Assembly (NCBI GenBank): GCA_024693845.1
Contig: JAILKJ010000081.1
Coordinates: forward strand, 38,249 to 102,248
Origin: Lachnospiraceae bacterium
GTDB lineage: Bacteria; Bacillota; Clostridia; Lachnospirales; Lachnospiraceae
Reading direction: 5' to 3'
DNA length: 64,000 nt
Under the pieces are notes generated by a model, which was not told the origin of the DNA, searched no databases, and saw nothing but the letters and a program-made list of their open reading frames with translations. How positions within the stretch are numbered: the first letter of the stretch is position 1; every line of letters starts with the position of its first letter. Both the position numbers and the translations under genes were made by a program. Below, piece after piece: positions 1-9,996 of this stretch.

Positions 1-1443
1 CTTTTCCCCGATGCCGACAGTGATGATGGGAACAGCTCAGACAGCGATTCCACCCAGCCCACCTCCACCAGTGAGTTCATCATGGTAGGCGGAGAATGGG
101 TGACACCGGTTGTCAGCTACGGGCAGACAGTCAACATCGTCCTTCCCGTCGTTAACATGAGTACTACAAATCTGACAAACGTGACGGTAAGCCCGGTCAT
201 TTCCAATTCGGTTCAGGAGTGGCCCTTTGAGCTTCAGACCAGCAACTATACCCAGACGATCCCGGATCTGCCGGGTGTGGGCAACGGTCAGAATGATATG
301 GACCGCCGCAGGGAGCTGACCTGGACCTTCCAGACCAGATCCGATGCTTTGGACGGCTATTATAAGCTTCAGTTCAACGTGCTGTATGCAGCCGGAAGCG
401 AGGTAGAGACCGTAACGTTGACCACCTATTGCAAGGTCATCGGTGCTCCGGGTGTGGGCAGCATCGAGACGGACGGCGGCGGACTTTCAAATCCCAGAGT
501 CATTGTGACGGGCTTTGATACCGTTCCGGAAAAGGTTCATGCAGGTGATACCTTTACACTTACCCTGCATTTGAAGAACACCTCCAGAAGAACGGCAGTA
601 TCGAACATGCTGGTCAATTTGACGGCACCCAACGAAGGGACGGATGCGGACAACAGCTATGCAGCATTTTTGCCCACTTCGGGATCAAATTCCAACTACA
701 TTTCTTCCATAGGAAAAGGCCAGACAGCGGACCTGGTGGTGGAGATGACAGCCAAGTCGGATCTGTCCCAGAAGCCTTATCAGCTGGATGTGAGTATGGA
801 TTATGAGGATGAGGACTATGCATCCTTCACCGCATCTGCGGATGTTTCCATCCCGGTTTATCAGGATGCGAGATTTGAGCTGAGCAAGCCGGAGATCATG
901 CCGGCCGAGATCCAGGTCGGCAGTGAGGCGGACGTCATGTTCAGTATCTACAACCTGGGAAAAGTGACGCTCTACAATGTGAAGGTTTCTTTTGAGGGAG
1001 ACAGCCTGACAGGCGGTGACACGTATGTCGGAAAAGTGGAAGCCGGCGGAACTGGAAACGTGGATGTCATGGTGGGCGGAAAGCAGGCCACGACGGATGG
1101 CGAGAAGGATTATATCGTAGTGACCTATGAGGATGATGCGGGAAATACCCAGGAATACAAGGAAGAGATTGAAATGAAGGTGGTGGACGGAGGCGGCTCC
1201 GGTCAGGACGGTTTTGAGTTCATGAATGATGTGGACTACAGCGAAGAGGACATGGAGGAAATTGATACCGGCTCCGGCGCAAAGAAGATCGCCATCATCC
1301 TGGCATCCATCTTCGGCGCGATCATTATCATTGTGGTCATTGTGCTTCTTGTTAAGAAGGGCCGCAGCAAAAAGATGGAACGTGAAGATCTGAGCCTGCT
1401 GGATGAGCTGAACGGAAAGGACGAAGAGGATGAAATTCCGTGA
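1..1443 (+). CDS. Membrane-anchored extracellular CARDB/NEW3-like protein (5' partial)
   Basis: The frame is open from base 1, so the gene starts outside the window; the ATG at 82 is internal. The visible part has an Asp/Ser-rich stretch, then two or three beta-rich modules resembling CARDB/NEW3 (COG1361-type) domains, for example the segment starting ARFELSKPEIMPAE. A single transmembrane helix lies near the C-terminus (IAIILASIFGAIIIIVVIVL), followed by a short charged tail rich in K, E and D. Most of the protein should therefore be outside the cell. It overlaps the next gene, an FtsX/MacB-type permease, by 14 bases, which suggests translational coupling and a shared complex. Its ligand cannot be read from the sequence. 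Confidence 0.75.
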   Translation, partial: LFPDADSDDGNSSDSDSTQPTSTSEFIMVGGEWVTPVVSYGQTVNIVLPVVNMSTTNLTNVTVSPVISNSVQEWPFELQTSNYTQTIPDLPGVGNGQNDMDRRRELTWTFQTRSDALDGYYKLQFNVLYAAGSEVETVTLTTYCKVIGAPGVGSIETDGGGLSNPRVIVTGFDTVPEKVHAGDTFTLTLHLKNTSRRTAVSNMLVNLTAPNEGTDADNSYAAFLPTSGSNSNYISSIGKGQTADLVVEMTAKSDLSQKPYQLDVSMDYEDEDYASFTASADVSIPVYQDARFELSKPEIMPAEIQVGSEADVMFSIYNLGKVTLYNVKVSFEGDSLTGGDTYVGKVEAGGTGNVDVMVGGKQATTDGEKDYIVVTYEDDAGNTQEYKEEIEMKVVDGGGSGQDGFEFMNDVDYSEEDMEEIDTGSGAKKIAIILASIFGAIIIIVVIVLLVKKGRSKKMEREDLSLLDELNGKDEEDEIP

Positions 1444-2821
1444 TATGCTCCGTATGAGCGTTGCCAGCCTCTGGAAGCGCAAGGTCAGGACCATTCTGAC
1501 GATCCTGGGCGTGATCATCGGAACGGCCAGTATCGTGGTGATGATCTCTCTCGGACTGGGACTTAAGCGGTCATCCATGGAGGAGATCGAACAGTACGGT
1601 GGTCTGACCACCATCTCCGTCATGGAAAAGGATTCCTACGAGATGGACGAGGGTGGCGGCAACGGCAGCGGAAAGAATAAGACGGTACAGCATCTGGATG
1701 ACAGTGTTGTCAGCATGCTTTCCCAGTTGGAGCATGTGGAATATGTGTGTCCGGTGATGGACGGTGAGATGTTGGCGCTGTATGGTGGATATACATGTTA
1801 TGTAAACCTTCGGGGCGTTCCATCGGAGATGATGGAGCAGCTTGGTCTGAAGCTTAAGGAGGGCACTTTTCCGGAACCGGGTTCCACGGAGCTGAGCTTT
1901 ATCTACGGTAATTCCGTTATTGCGGATTTCAACAATGATAAGACCATGAGCGGTTACTGGTATAACGGAGAGCTTCCCGACATCGATCTGATGACCGACC
2001 CCGTGATGTATGTATTTGATACGGAGAAATATTACAATTTCATCTGGGGCGTAGCAGAGGAAGATGGGCAGGCGGTTGCGATGCCTAAAAAGTACATGCT
2101 TAAGACCAGCGGCATTCTCGAGGGCGAGATTGACGATTATGACAGTAATTCCAATCTGGTTTACTGCGACCTTGATAACCTTAAGAAGATCCTGAAAAAG
2201 GAGTTCCGTAATAAGCCGATCCCGGGTCAGCCTACGACGGCTTCCGGAAAGCCCATGAAGGAGATGTATTACACCTCGATCCTTGTGGGTGTGGATGATA
2301 TGGATGAGGTGAAAAATGTCCAGACCCAGATCAGTCAACTGGGTTTTGCCGGTGAGAGCAACGCGGAATGGGTGGAATCCATGCAGGGACAGTACCGCTA
2401 TATCCAGCTGGCACTGGGCGGCATCGGTGCCGTCTCGCTGCTGGTGGCAGCCATCGGTATTGCCAATACCATGATGATGTCCATCTATGAAAGGACCAAG
2501 GAGATCGGTATCATGAAGGTTCTGGGCTGCGATATGCGGAACATTCAGGCTATGTTCCTGATGGAAGCCGGCTATATCGGGCTGATCGGCGGAGTGATCG
2601 GAACCGGGCTTTCCTGTGCTCTTTCCATGGTGATCAATGCGGTCATGAAGAATATGGATATGGTGGCTGATCTTAGGGCAACCTCCGGGATCTCCTATGT
2701 TCCCGTATGGCTGATGCTGATGGCTATCGGATTCGCTGTGGTGGTGGGCATGGCAGCCGGATTTTTCCCGTCTCTGAGGGCTATGAGACTCAGTCCTTTG
2801 GCGGCGATCCGCAACGAATGA
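1430..2821 (+). CDS. MacB/FtsX-type ABC transporter permease
   Basis: 463 residues with the MacB architecture: an N-terminal helix (about 18-43) containing the typical WKRKVRTILTILGVIIGTASI stretch split around residue 25, a large extracellular MacB_PCD-like domain (about 50-310), and a C-terminal FtsX domain with three helices and the signature SIYERTKEIGIMKVLG. Such permeases work with a MacB/LolD-type ATPase and drive mechanotransmission or export across the envelope. No ATPase gene is visible here; it is probably upstream, outside the window. The start overlaps the end of the CARDB-like gene by 14 bases, so the two are very likely co-translated partners. Confidence 0.88.
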   Translation: MKFRDMLRMSVASLWKRKVRTILTILGVIIGTASIVVMISLGLGLKRSSMEEIEQYGGLTTISVMEKDSYEMDEGGGNGSGKNKTVQHLDDSVVSMLSQLEHVEYVCPVMDGEMLALYGGYTCYVNLRGVPSEMMEQLGLKLKEGTFPEPGSTELSFIYGNSVIADFNNDKTMSGYWYNGELPDIDLMTDPVMYVFDTEKYYNFIWGVAEEDGQAVAMPKKYMLKTSGILEGEIDDYDSNSNLVYCDLDNLKKILKKEFRNKPIPGQPTTASGKPMKEMYYTSILVGVDDMDEVKNVQTQISQLGFAGESNAEWVESMQGQYRYIQLALGGIGAVSLLVAAIGIANTMMMSIYERTKEIGIMKVLGCDMRNIQAMFLMEAGYIGLIGGVIGTGLSCALSMVINAVMKNMDMVADLRATSGISYVPVWLMLMAIGFAVVVGMAAGFFPSLRAMRLSPLAAIRNE

Positions 2822-2868
2822 TCTTGTGAAAAAAATTTTCCCGTGTGGTAGATTTTGACGGGATGTTG

Positions 2869-2877
2869 TGCTATACT
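2869..2877 (+). promoter_or_regulatory. Possible extended -10 promoter for the coiled-coil gene
   Basis: TGC followed by TATACT forms an extended -10 element about 57 bases before the start at 2934. The upstream TTGACG at 2855-2860 is too close (11 bases) to be its -35, so the extended -10 would have to carry the activity. Confidence 0.35.
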
Positions 2878-2933
2878 TTACTTGTGTTGTGTGGGGACAC
2901 AGATAAAATCTTAAGAAACAGGGGCAAGAGACT

Positions 2934-4319
2934 ATGGCAGACAATGGAATGGAAGCTGCTAGAAAGGCAGCAGAGGAAGCGGCAAGAAAGGCAGCGGCAG
3001 CCACGATGAAGGGCGCCAAGGACGACGGCAAGAAGCAGGAAGGGGCTCAGAGTGCTGAGGAAGCCATCCGTGCAAATGCCGGCGTGAACGCCAAGAAAGC
3101 AGCTATCGAATCGGCACTGAGGATCGCAGATGAGGCAGCCTCGAAGGCAGCTCACGAAGTAACGGAGAGTACCTCCTCCGAGACGGATCCTACCAGAAGA
3201 GCACTTGAAGAAGAGAATATCCGCAAGGCCACCAGCGAGCAGACCCGCAAGGCGGCCGAGGAGTTGGCAAGAAAGCTGGCTGAGGACAATATCAAGAAGT
3301 CCCAGGAGCTGATGCGCCAGTCCGATGAGCGTGTTAAGAAGTATAAGGAAGAAGCTAAGACCAAGGCAGAAGCACAGGCCAAGAAGTCCGTTGATGAAGC
3401 TGTGAAGGCAGCAGCCGAGAAGGCACAGAAGGAACGTGACGAGAAGATCAAGAAGGCGGAGGAAGAGTCCAAGAAGGCACTCGACGAGCTGATCAAGAAG
3501 GCAGAGCAGGAAGCCGAGGAGAAGCTTGAGAAGATCCGCACGGCAGCCCAGGAAGAGGCCAAGAAGCAGGTTGACGAGGTTCGTCAGAATGCGCAGAAGG
3601 AAGCCGATGAGAAGGTTGAACAGGCAGTGCTCACCGCCGGCGCCGATGCCAAGATCAAAGAGGCTGACATCATCAAGGCCGAGGAGGAGAAGAATGTTAA
3701 GGCTGTGGAAGCAGCCGTTGAGAAGGAAGCAACTGCGGTAGCTACCAAGTATGCTAAGGAAGCCATCGTGAAGATGGAAGAGGAGAAGATCCGCAGGGCT
3801 GAAGAAGAGAAAGCAAGACAGGCAGCGGAAGAGAAAGCCCGCAAGGAAGCCGAAGAGAGAGCCAGGAAGGAAGCCGAAGAGGCAGAGGCTCGCAGGATAG
3901 AAGAAGAGAAGAAGCGCAAGGAAGAGGAGGCTAAGGCCAAGGCAGAGGCAGCCGAGAAGGCGAGAAAGGCAGCAGAGGCCCTGGAGTTCCGCAAGTATCA
4001 GGCAGAGGCGGAGAAGGCACTTGCTTCACAAGGAGGAGATGCCAAGGCAGTGGCACCTGCGGCAGCAGCGGCAGCACAGGCAGCAGCGGCAGCAGCAGTA
4101 GAGGCGGCTCCCACGGAGGCACAGCCCCTTCCCGAGGAAGCATCGGCAGCATCACCTGCCAAGGCTGTTACTGCAGCAGCTTCCGAAGGCGGCGCAATGA
4201 GTCTGGAGGAGTTCCAGAAGGCGGCTATGAAGCTGAAGATCTTGCTGGACAACGGCATCATCTCCCAGGAGGATTTCGACGAGGAGAAGAAGCGTCTGGT
4301 ACAGAACATGGCCCTTTGA
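2934..4319 (+). CDS. Long Ala/Glu/Lys-rich coiled-coil protein with SHOCT-like C-terminus
   Basis: 461 residues. Residues about 1-360 are almost entirely heptad-like repeats of A, E, K and R (units such as KAEEEKARQAAEEKARKEA), predicting one very long helix or coiled coil with no membrane segment or signal peptide. Residues 370-415 are an Ala/Pro-rich linker. The last 40 residues (LKILLDNGIISQEDFDEEKKRLV) match the short C-terminal SHOCT motif, which in other proteins accompanies oligomerisation or targeting. No enzyme motif is present. A monocistronic unit is likely, because it has its own upstream region and is followed by a hairpin terminator. Function unknown; a structural or scaffolding role is an inference from composition. 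Confidence 0.72.
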   Translation: MADNGMEAARKAAEEAARKAAAATMKGAKDDGKKQEGAQSAEEAIRANAGVNAKKAAIESALRIADEAASKAAHEVTESTSSETDPTRRALEEENIRKATSEQTRKAAEELARKLAEDNIKKSQELMRQSDERVKKYKEEAKTKAEAQAKKSVDEAVKAAAEKAQKERDEKIKKAEEESKKALDELIKKAEQEAEEKLEKIRTAAQEEAKKQVDEVRQNAQKEADEKVEQAVLTAGADAKIKEADIIKAEEEKNVKAVEAAVEKEATAVATKYAKEAIVKMEEEKIRRAEEEKARQAAEEKARKEAEERARKEAEEAEARRIEEEKKRKEEEAKAKAEAAEKARKAAEALEFRKYQAEAEKALASQGGDAKAVAPAAAAAAQAAAAAAVEAAPTEAQPLPEEASAASPAKAVTAAASEGGAMSLEEFQKAAMKLKILLDNGIISQEDFDEEKKRLVQNMAL

Positions 4320-4341
4320 TAAGCATAGCGACACAAACGTC

Positions 4342-4374
4342 AGAAAGACCGGCTGAGCCGGCCTTTCTTTTTGC
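4342..4374 (+). terminator. Intrinsic terminator after the coiled-coil gene
   Basis: Stem AGAAAGACCGGC / GCCGGCCTTTCT with a TGA loop and one mismatch, running into a T-rich tract. Confidence 0.85.
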
Positions 4375-4405
4375 TGTTTTCCGCAGGTTCCTTGCGCTTG
4401 ATTCC

Positions 4406-4434
4406 TTGACAAAAGAAGCGAAAAACTATATTAT
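4406..4434 (+). promoter_or_regulatory. Sigma-A promoter of valS
   Basis: TTGACA (4406-4411), 17-base spacer, TATTAT (4429-4434). The distance to the start codon is about 65 bases. I see no T-box structure in this short leader, although aminoacyl-tRNA synthetase genes of clostridia often carry one. Confidence 0.85.
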
Positions 4435-4500
4435 TATTGTGATTGTGCGGGCATATGCATTAACCGATACGGTCAAAGAAATAAAGGAGATAACAGAGAA

Positions 4501-7161
4501 ATGGGTAAGGAAATGGCAAAGAATTATGATCCCCGGGAGATGGAGGATCGGATCTATCAGAAATGGCTGGATAAGAAGTACTTTCACGCAGAGGTGGATC
4601 CTGATAAAAAGCCCTTTACCATCGTGATCCCGCCCCCGAATATCACGGGACAGCTTCATATGGGACATGCTCTTGACAATACGATGCAGGACATTCTGAT
4701 CCGTTTTAAGAGGATGCAGGGCTATAATGCGCTCTGGCAGCCCGGAACGGACCATGCTTCCATCGCAACCGAGGTAAGGATCATCAACAAACTCAAAGAG
4801 GAAGGCATTTCCAAGGAGGATCTGGGCCGCGAGGGCTTTCTGGAGAGAGCCTGGGACTGGAGAAGGGAATACGGCGGAAGGATCATCCAGCAGCTTAAGA
4901 AGCTGGGTTCCTCCTGCGATTGGGACAGAGAACGTTTTACCATGGATGAGGGCTGTAATAAGGCCGTTACCAAGGTATTCTGCAAGATGCATGAGAAGGG
5001 CTGGATCTATAAGGGAAGCCGTATCATCAACTGGTGCCCCGTTTGCAACACCTCCATCAGCGATGCGGAGGTGGAGTATGAGGAGCAGGCAGGCCATCTG
5101 TGGCATATTTCCTATCCTCTTGTGGAAGAGGACGGCACTCCCAGCAAGACGGATTTCCTGACCTTTGCCACCACCCGCCCCGAGACGATGCTGGGCGATA
5201 CTGCCGTAGCCGTTAACCCGGCAGATGAAAGATATACATATCTTCACGGCAGATCCGTATGGCTTCCTATTGTGAATAAAGCTATCCCTGTTGTTGAAGA
5301 TGAATACGTAGATATGGAATTCGGTACAGGTGTAGTTAAGATCACGCCTGCCCATGACCCTAACGACTTTGAGGTCGGCAAAAGACATAACCTTCCCGAA
5401 GTCAATATCATGAATGACGATGCCACCATCAATGAAAACGGCGGAAAATATGCCGGTATGGACCGTTATGAAGCCCGTAAGGCCATCGTGGAAGAGCTTA
5501 AGAGTCAGGGTCTTCTGGTCAAGATCGAGGATTACAGCCATAACGTAGGTACCCATGACCGTTGTCATACCACGGTAGAGCCCATGATCAAAAAGCAGTG
5601 GTTCGTGAAGATGGACGAGCTGATCAAACCTGCTGTTAAGGCAGTTAAAGAGGGCGATATCAGGCTGGTTCCTCCCAGAATGGAGAAGACTTACTTCAAC
5701 TGGACCGATAATATCCGTGATTGGTGTATCTCCAGACAGCTCTGGTGGGGACACAGGATCCCGGCTTACTATTGTCAGGATTGCGGAGAGATCGTTGTAG
5801 CGGACAAGGCGCCTTCGGTATGTCCGAAATGCGGAAAGGATCATTTTGTTCAGGATGAAGATACCCTGGATACCTGGTTCTCCTCGGCGCTCTGGCCTTT
5901 CTCTACACTGGGCTGGCCGGAAGAGACGGAGGATCTGAAGTATTTTTATCCCACGGATGTGCTGGTGACCGGTTACGATATCATCTTTTTCTGGGTAATC
6001 CGCATGATCTTCTCGGGCTACGAGCAGATGGGAGACAAGCCGTTCCACACGGTTCTGTTCCACGGACTTGTGCGTGATGAGCAGGGCCGCAAGATGAGTA
6101 AATCCCTGGGCAACGGTGTCGATCCCCTGGAAATCATCGAGAAATACGGCGCAGACGCCCTGCGTCTGATGCTGATCACCGGTAATGCACCCGGAAACGA
6201 TATGCGTTTCTCCATCGCCAGGATCGAGAACAGCAGGAATTTTGCCAACAAGGTATGGAACGCATCCCGTTTCATCCAGATGAATATGAAGGACGACGAG
6301 ATACCCGACTCCGCGAAGGAACATCTTGAGAGCGCGGACCGCTGGATCCTTTCGAAGCTGAACCGTCTGATCGGCGATGTGACCGAGAATATGGAGAAGT
6401 ATGAGATGGGTATCGCGGTACAGAAGGTCTATGACTTTATCTGGGAAGAGTTCTGTGACTGGTATATCGAGATGGTTAAACCCCGTCTTTACAACAACGA
6501 TAACGCAGACAGCCGTATGGCAGCCCTTTGGACCCTGAGATATGTGCTCTGCGAAGCGTTAAGGCTTCTGCATCCCTTCATGCCGTTTATCACCGAGGAG
6601 ATCTTTACCACGATCCAGAACAGGGAAGAGTCCATTATGATCAGTGCATGGCCTACGGTGAAGAAGGAGTTTGACTTTGCGCAGGAGGAACGTGCCATCG
6701 AGCTGATGAAGGAAGCCATCCGCGGCATCCGTAACGTCAGAACGGGTATGAACGTACCGCCTTCCCGCAAGGCTCTCGTGTATGTGGTATCCGATAAGGC
6801 GGACATCAGGGATATTTTTGACAAGGGAAAACTGTTCTTCGCGCCCCTGGCCTACGCTTCGGAAGTGAAGGTGCAGGATACGAAGGACGGCATTGAAGAT
6901 AATGCGGTATCGGTTGTGATAAGTGATGCAACCCTCTATCTCCCCTTTGCGGACCTTGTGGATCTGGCAGCGGAGAAGGAAAGACTTGAGGGCGAGAAAA
7001 AGAAGCTGACCGCAGAGATCGAAAGGGCCAGGGGTATGCTGGCCAATGAAAGGTTTGTAAGCAAGGCACCGGCAGACAAGGTGCAGGCTGAGAAGGATAA
7101 ACTGGCCAAATACACCCAGATGTTGGCTCAGGTGGAAGGACAGATCAAGGCACTGGGCTGA
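4501..7161 (+). CDS. valS: Valyl-tRNA synthetase
   Basis: 886 residues, normal length for bacterial ValRS. Class I signatures are intact: HMGH (HIGH motif) at residues 53-56 in [12 protein letters not shown] and KMSKS at about 531-535. The editing (CP1) domain has the [17 protein letters not shown] block, and the C-terminus ends in the ValS coiled-coil arm ([20 protein letters not shown]). It charges tRNA-Val with valine in the cytoplasm and edits Thr-tRNA. The ATG at 4501 is preferred over the one at 4513 because AAAGGAGAT sits about 9 bases upstream of it. Confidence 0.97.
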   Translation: MGKEMAKNYDPREMEDRIYQKWLDKKYFHAEVDPDKKPFTIVIPPPNITGQLHMGHALDNTMQDILIRFKRMQGYNALWQPGTDHASIATEVRIINKLKEEGISKEDLGREGFLERAWDWRREYGGRIIQQLKKLGSSCDWDRERFTMDEGCNKAVTKVFCKMHEKGWIYKGSRIINWCPVCNTSISDAEVEYEEQAGHLWHISYPLVEEDGTPSKTDFLTFATTRPETMLGDTAVAVNPADERYTYLHGRSVWLPIVNKAIPVVEDEYVDMEFGTGVVKITPAHDPNDFEVGKRHNLPEVNIMNDDATINENGGKYAGMDRYEARKAIVEELKSQGLLVKIEDYSHNVGTHDRCHTTVEPMIKKQWFVKMDELIKPAVKAVKEGDIRLVPPRMEKTYFNWTDNIRDWCISRQLWWGHRIPAYYCQDCGEIVVADKAPSVCPKCGKDHFVQDEDTLDTWFSSALWPFSTLGWPEETEDLKYFYPTDVLVTGYDIIFFWVIRMIFSGYEQMGDKPFHTVLFHGLVRDEQGRKMSKSLGNGVDPLEIIEKYGADALRLMLITGNAPGNDMRFSIARIENSRNFANKVWNASRFIQMNMKDDEIPDSAKEHLESADRWILSKLNRLIGDVTENMEKYEMGIAVQKVYDFIWEEFCDWYIEMVKPRLYNNDNADSRMAALWTLRYVLCEALRLLHPFMPFITEEIFTTIQNREESIMISAWPTVKKEFDFAQEERAIELMKEAIRGIRNVRTGMNVPPSRKALVYVVSDKADIRDIFDKGKLFFAPLAYASEVKVQDTKDGIEDNAVSVVISDATLYLPFADLVDLAAEKERLEGEKKKLTAEIERARGMLANERFVSKAPADKVQAEKDKLAKYTQMLAQVEGQIKALG

Positions 7162-7240
7162 TTTTTAGGCGCCGGAGGGCGCAGGTTGAGGGGTAGTGTG
7201 AAACAGAAACGGTTGTCAGACCGATACAGGAGAAGTAAAA

Positions 7241-8650
7241 ATGGTATCTTCCGGTATTTTGGGCAATGCAGGTTATTTCACAAACGATAATAACAGGGGA
7301 ACCTACGTCAGAGTCACGGATGACAAGATGCAGGCATGGCTTCATTTGGCTGAAAAGCCGGAGGATGAGGCTTATACCGAGGACGAGCTCCTCAGACTCC
7401 TGGTGGAACAGGGCGTGGTCTTCGGCGTAAACCAGTCCAGTCTTGTTGCCATGGCCAAAAAACGGGTATACCACAGAGAGATTCTGGTGGCGGAGGCCAT
7501 GGTTCCCGAAAAGGGCACTGACGGATACTACGAATATACCTTTGATATCAAGGCGGGAAAGAGCAAACCTGTTATCCGCGAGGACGGCAGCGTGGATTAT
7601 CAGAGCATGCGTGCGGTCAACAGTGTTAAAACGGGAACGCTTCTGGCAACCTATCATCATGCGGTACCGGGCAAGAACGGCAAAGACGTCTGCGGGAATG
7701 ACATCATCGTTCCCATGGTTCAGGAAAAGCGGTCTGTTGCAGGTCGCGGCATTGTACAGGGCAGGGATGATCCCGATAAGTATTATGCGGAAAAAGACGG
7801 CAAGGTGGAGATGCAGTCCGGTAAACTGAACATTGTCGATGTCCTGGAGTTTTCCGGGGATGTGGACCAGCACACCGGCAAGCTGGAATTCTATGGCGAT
7901 GTTCATATTTTCGGCAATGTAGAGGCAGGTACCACGATCCGTGCCGGCAAGAGCCTGACCATCGACGGGGTTGTGGAAGCGGCGGACCTGTATGCCGGCG
8001 GTGATATCATCTTAAAACGCGGTGTTCAGGGATCGCAGAAGGCACATATTGGCGGCAAGGGAAATCTGTTTGCCGATTTCATAGAGCATAGTTTTGTTAA
8101 GGTGGAAGGGGATATTGAGGCCAATTATGTACTCAGCTCCTACATCAGTACTTCCGGCAAGCTGAAGCTGACAGGCAAGAAGGCCTCCCTCATCGGCGGT
8201 AACGTCTACGCTATGAAGGGGATCGAGTGCAATACCCTGGGGAACGCTTCGGAGATCAAAACCCATGTGTCCTCGGGCGTATCCGATGAAATGCGTGCCG
8301 ACAATGAGAAGATCCAAAACCAGCTTCGGGATGTCCGGGCCGAGATCCAGAAGATCCGTCAGGCGGTGGCGTCCATGGGCTCACGTATTACACCGGAGCA
8401 GCAGGAGAATTACAAGGCTCTCCTTCAGCAGCAGCTGACCCAGCAAAAGCTGATCCTGGATGACCAGAAACAGCTTTTCGATCTGATGGAAAAAGCCAGG
8501 GATTCCACCATAGTGATCCGGGATGAGATCAATGTGGGCTCCGAGATCTGCATCGACGGCAACATACTTAAGATCGATAAGAGCAACCACAGCATGGAAT
8601 ACAGGAACATATCCGGCATGATCACCGGTAAGGTGGTTGTCTACAGGTGA
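7241..8650 (+). CDS. FapA/DUF342 family protein
   Basis: 469 residues with the DUF342 (FapA) core: the N-terminal region has the ADVxPAKGTDG-like motif (VPEKGTDGYYEYTFDI), then the repetitive beta-helix segment (about 190-330, with units such as GDVHIFGNVEAGTTIRAGKSLTI and GVVEAADLYAGGDIIL), then a coiled coil (about 345-430). Family members are cytoplasmic polymer-like proteins; some affect flagellar assembly or localisation of cell-surface structures, but no flagellar gene is nearby. AGGAGAAG precedes the ATG. The final TGA overlaps the folC upstream region, so the gene is probably co-transcribed with folC. Confidence 0.85.
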   Translation: MVSSGILGNAGYFTNDNNRGTYVRVTDDKMQAWLHLAEKPEDEAYTEDELLRLLVEQGVVFGVNQSSLVAMAKKRVYHREILVAEAMVPEKGTDGYYEYTFDIKAGKSKPVIREDGSVDYQSMRAVNSVKTGTLLATYHHAVPGKNGKDVCGNDIIVPMVQEKRSVAGRGIVQGRDDPDKYYAEKDGKVEMQSGKLNIVDVLEFSGDVDQHTGKLEFYGDVHIFGNVEAGTTIRAGKSLTIDGVVEAADLYAGGDIILKRGVQGSQKAHIGGKGNLFADFIEHSFVKVEGDIEANYVLSSYISTSGKLKLTGKKASLIGGNVYAMKGIECNTLGNASEIKTHVSSGVSDEMRADNEKIQNQLRDVRAEIQKIRQAVASMGSRITPEQQENYKALLQQQLTQQKLILDDQKQLFDLMEKARDSTIVIRDEINVGSEICIDGNILKIDKSNHSMEYRNISGMITGKVVVYR

Positions 8651-8659
8651 CAGGACGCG

Positions 8660-8690
8660 GGAAGTGTCAAATGGAAACGGAAGTGTCAAA
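8660..8690 (+). repeat. Tandem duplicated ribosome-site/start segment of folC
   Basis: GGAAGTGTCAAA occurs at 8660-8671 and again at 8679-8690, each followed by an ATG (8671 and 8692). Both copies could serve as ribosome sites, giving two in-frame starts seven codons apart. Confidence 0.6.
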
Positions 8691-9996
8691 CATGCGGGAA
8701 TACCTTTTCGGGATCCCCGCTTATACAGATAAACATACTCTCGGACATACGAAGGAATATTATCGTCTGCTGGGGATAAGCTTTCCGCAGGAGAGGATCA
8801 TCCATGTGGCGGGGACCAACGGTAAAGGTTCGGTATGCAATTATCTGAGGGAACTTTTGAGAGCGCACGGAAAGCATGTGGTCATGTTCACCTCGCCTCA
8901 CCTGATCAGGATCAACGAAAGATTTGTGATCGATGACAGGCAGGCAACGGACCGGGAGCTTACGGAGGCCTTTGACAGGGTACTTTCCCTGACGCAAAGC
9001 CTGAAAGAGAGGGAGGATCTGTACCATCCCACTTATTTTGAATTCCTTTTCCTGATGCTGATGTGCCTTTGTGAAAAAGTAAACCCCGACTACCTGATCC
9101 TGGAGACGGGGCTGGGTGGTATGCTGGATGCCACGAACATCTTTGAGAAGCCGGCGCTGACGGTCATTACAAGGATCGGCATGGACCACTGCAGTTATCT
9201 GGGAGACACCCTTCCTGCTATCGCAGGCCAGAAGGCGGGGATCATCAAGGAAAAAGTGCCCCTTGTGCTGCAGTCGACGGGGCCTGAAACGGATGAGGTG
9301 ATCCTTAAGGCGGCTGCGGCAAGATCGGCCCCTGCTTTGGTGGTTGATGAGCAAAACTTCCGGATTGAAAATGTGGGTAAGAAAAGCATTGATTTTTCGT
9401 ATCAATCCCATTATTATAGTATTGATTTACAACTGCGGGGCAAGGCTCTGTATCAGTTGAAAAATGCCGCAACGGCGCTATCGGCCCTTCAAAAACTGGC
9501 CGATCTTAAGGGGTTGCGGCTGTCGGATCAAAGAATACAGGAAGCCTTCCGGAGAGCTAAGTGGCCGGGGAGGATGCAGCAGATCCGGGAAAACATCATT
9601 TTGGACGGTGCCCATAATCCTGACGGGATGGAAGGATTCCTTTTTTCCGTTGCCGCAGATGGATGTGAGGGTACAAGGATCCTGATCCTGGCGCTTTCTT
9701 CCGATAAGGATGCGGCCTCTATGACGGATCTGATCGCCTCAGGCGGTCTCTTTTCCAAGGTGATCGTAACCGGATACAGCCAGATGAGGGCATTTGAGCC
9801 CGAGAGACTGGCAGCTTTTTTTGATAAAGATACAATGGATGTCTGCGTGGCAAAAAGCCCGAAAGAAGCACTTTTGAAAGCGCAAAAGCAGGCGGGAAAA
9901 GGCGATCTTATCTACATTGCCGGATCTCTTTACCTGGTGGGCGAGATAAAGGAGCTTTTGGACGCGCAGAAGGATGACGGAGAAGACCATGATTAA
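8671..9996 (+). CDS. folC: Folylpolyglutamate synthase / dihydrofolate synthase
   Basis: Mur-ligase fold enzyme that adds glutamate to dihydropteroate or folates using ATP. The P-loop GTNGKGS follows HVA early in the protein, and the family blocks LETGLGGMLDATNI, TRIGMDHCSYLGDTLPAIAGQKAGIIK and DGAHNPDG are all present. About 440 residues, normal for FolC. The start is uncertain: a GTG at 8647 would overlap the previous gene, and ATGs at 8671 and 8692 are each preceded by an identical GGAAGTGTCAAA copy. I chose 8671. Homology really begins at the 8692 methionine (MREYLFGIPAYTDKHTLG). Confidence 0.93.
   Translation: METEVSNMREYLFGIPAYTDKHTLGHTKEYYRLLGISFPQERIIHVAGTNGKGSVCNYLRELLRAHGKHVVMFTSPHLIRINERFVIDDRQATDRELTEAFDRVLSLTQSLKEREDLYHPTYFEFLFLMLMCLCEKVNPDYLILETGLGGMLDATNIFEKPALTVITRIGMDHCSYLGDTLPAIAGQKAGIIKEKVPLVLQSTGPETDEVILKAAAARSAPALVVDEQNFRIENVGKKSIDFSYQSHYYSIDLQLRGKALYQLKNAATALSALQKLADLKGLRLSDQRIQEAFRRAKWPGRMQQIRENIILDGAHNPDGMEGFLFSVAADGCEGTRILILALSSDKDAASMTDLIASGGLFSKVIVTGYSQMRAFEPERLAAFFDKDTMDVCVAKSPKEALLKAQKQAGKGDLIYIAGSLYLVGEIKELLDAQKDDGEDHD

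Noticed and set aside
2934..4319. Low-complexity sequence or assembly artefact
   Set aside because: A continuous 461-codon frame with a ribosome site, a specific C-terminal motif and a clear terminator supports a real gene.
4373..4500. T-box leader for valS
   Set aside because: The leader is only about 65 bases from the -10 and has no T-box consensus or antiterminator.
4426..6324. Long open frame on the minus strand opposite valS (about 630 codons)
   Set aside because: It is a shadow of the well-supported valS frame. It has no ribosome site, no domain and no plausible promoter. Similar antisense frames opposite other genes (for example 1571-3031 and 22359-23753) were dropped for the same reason.
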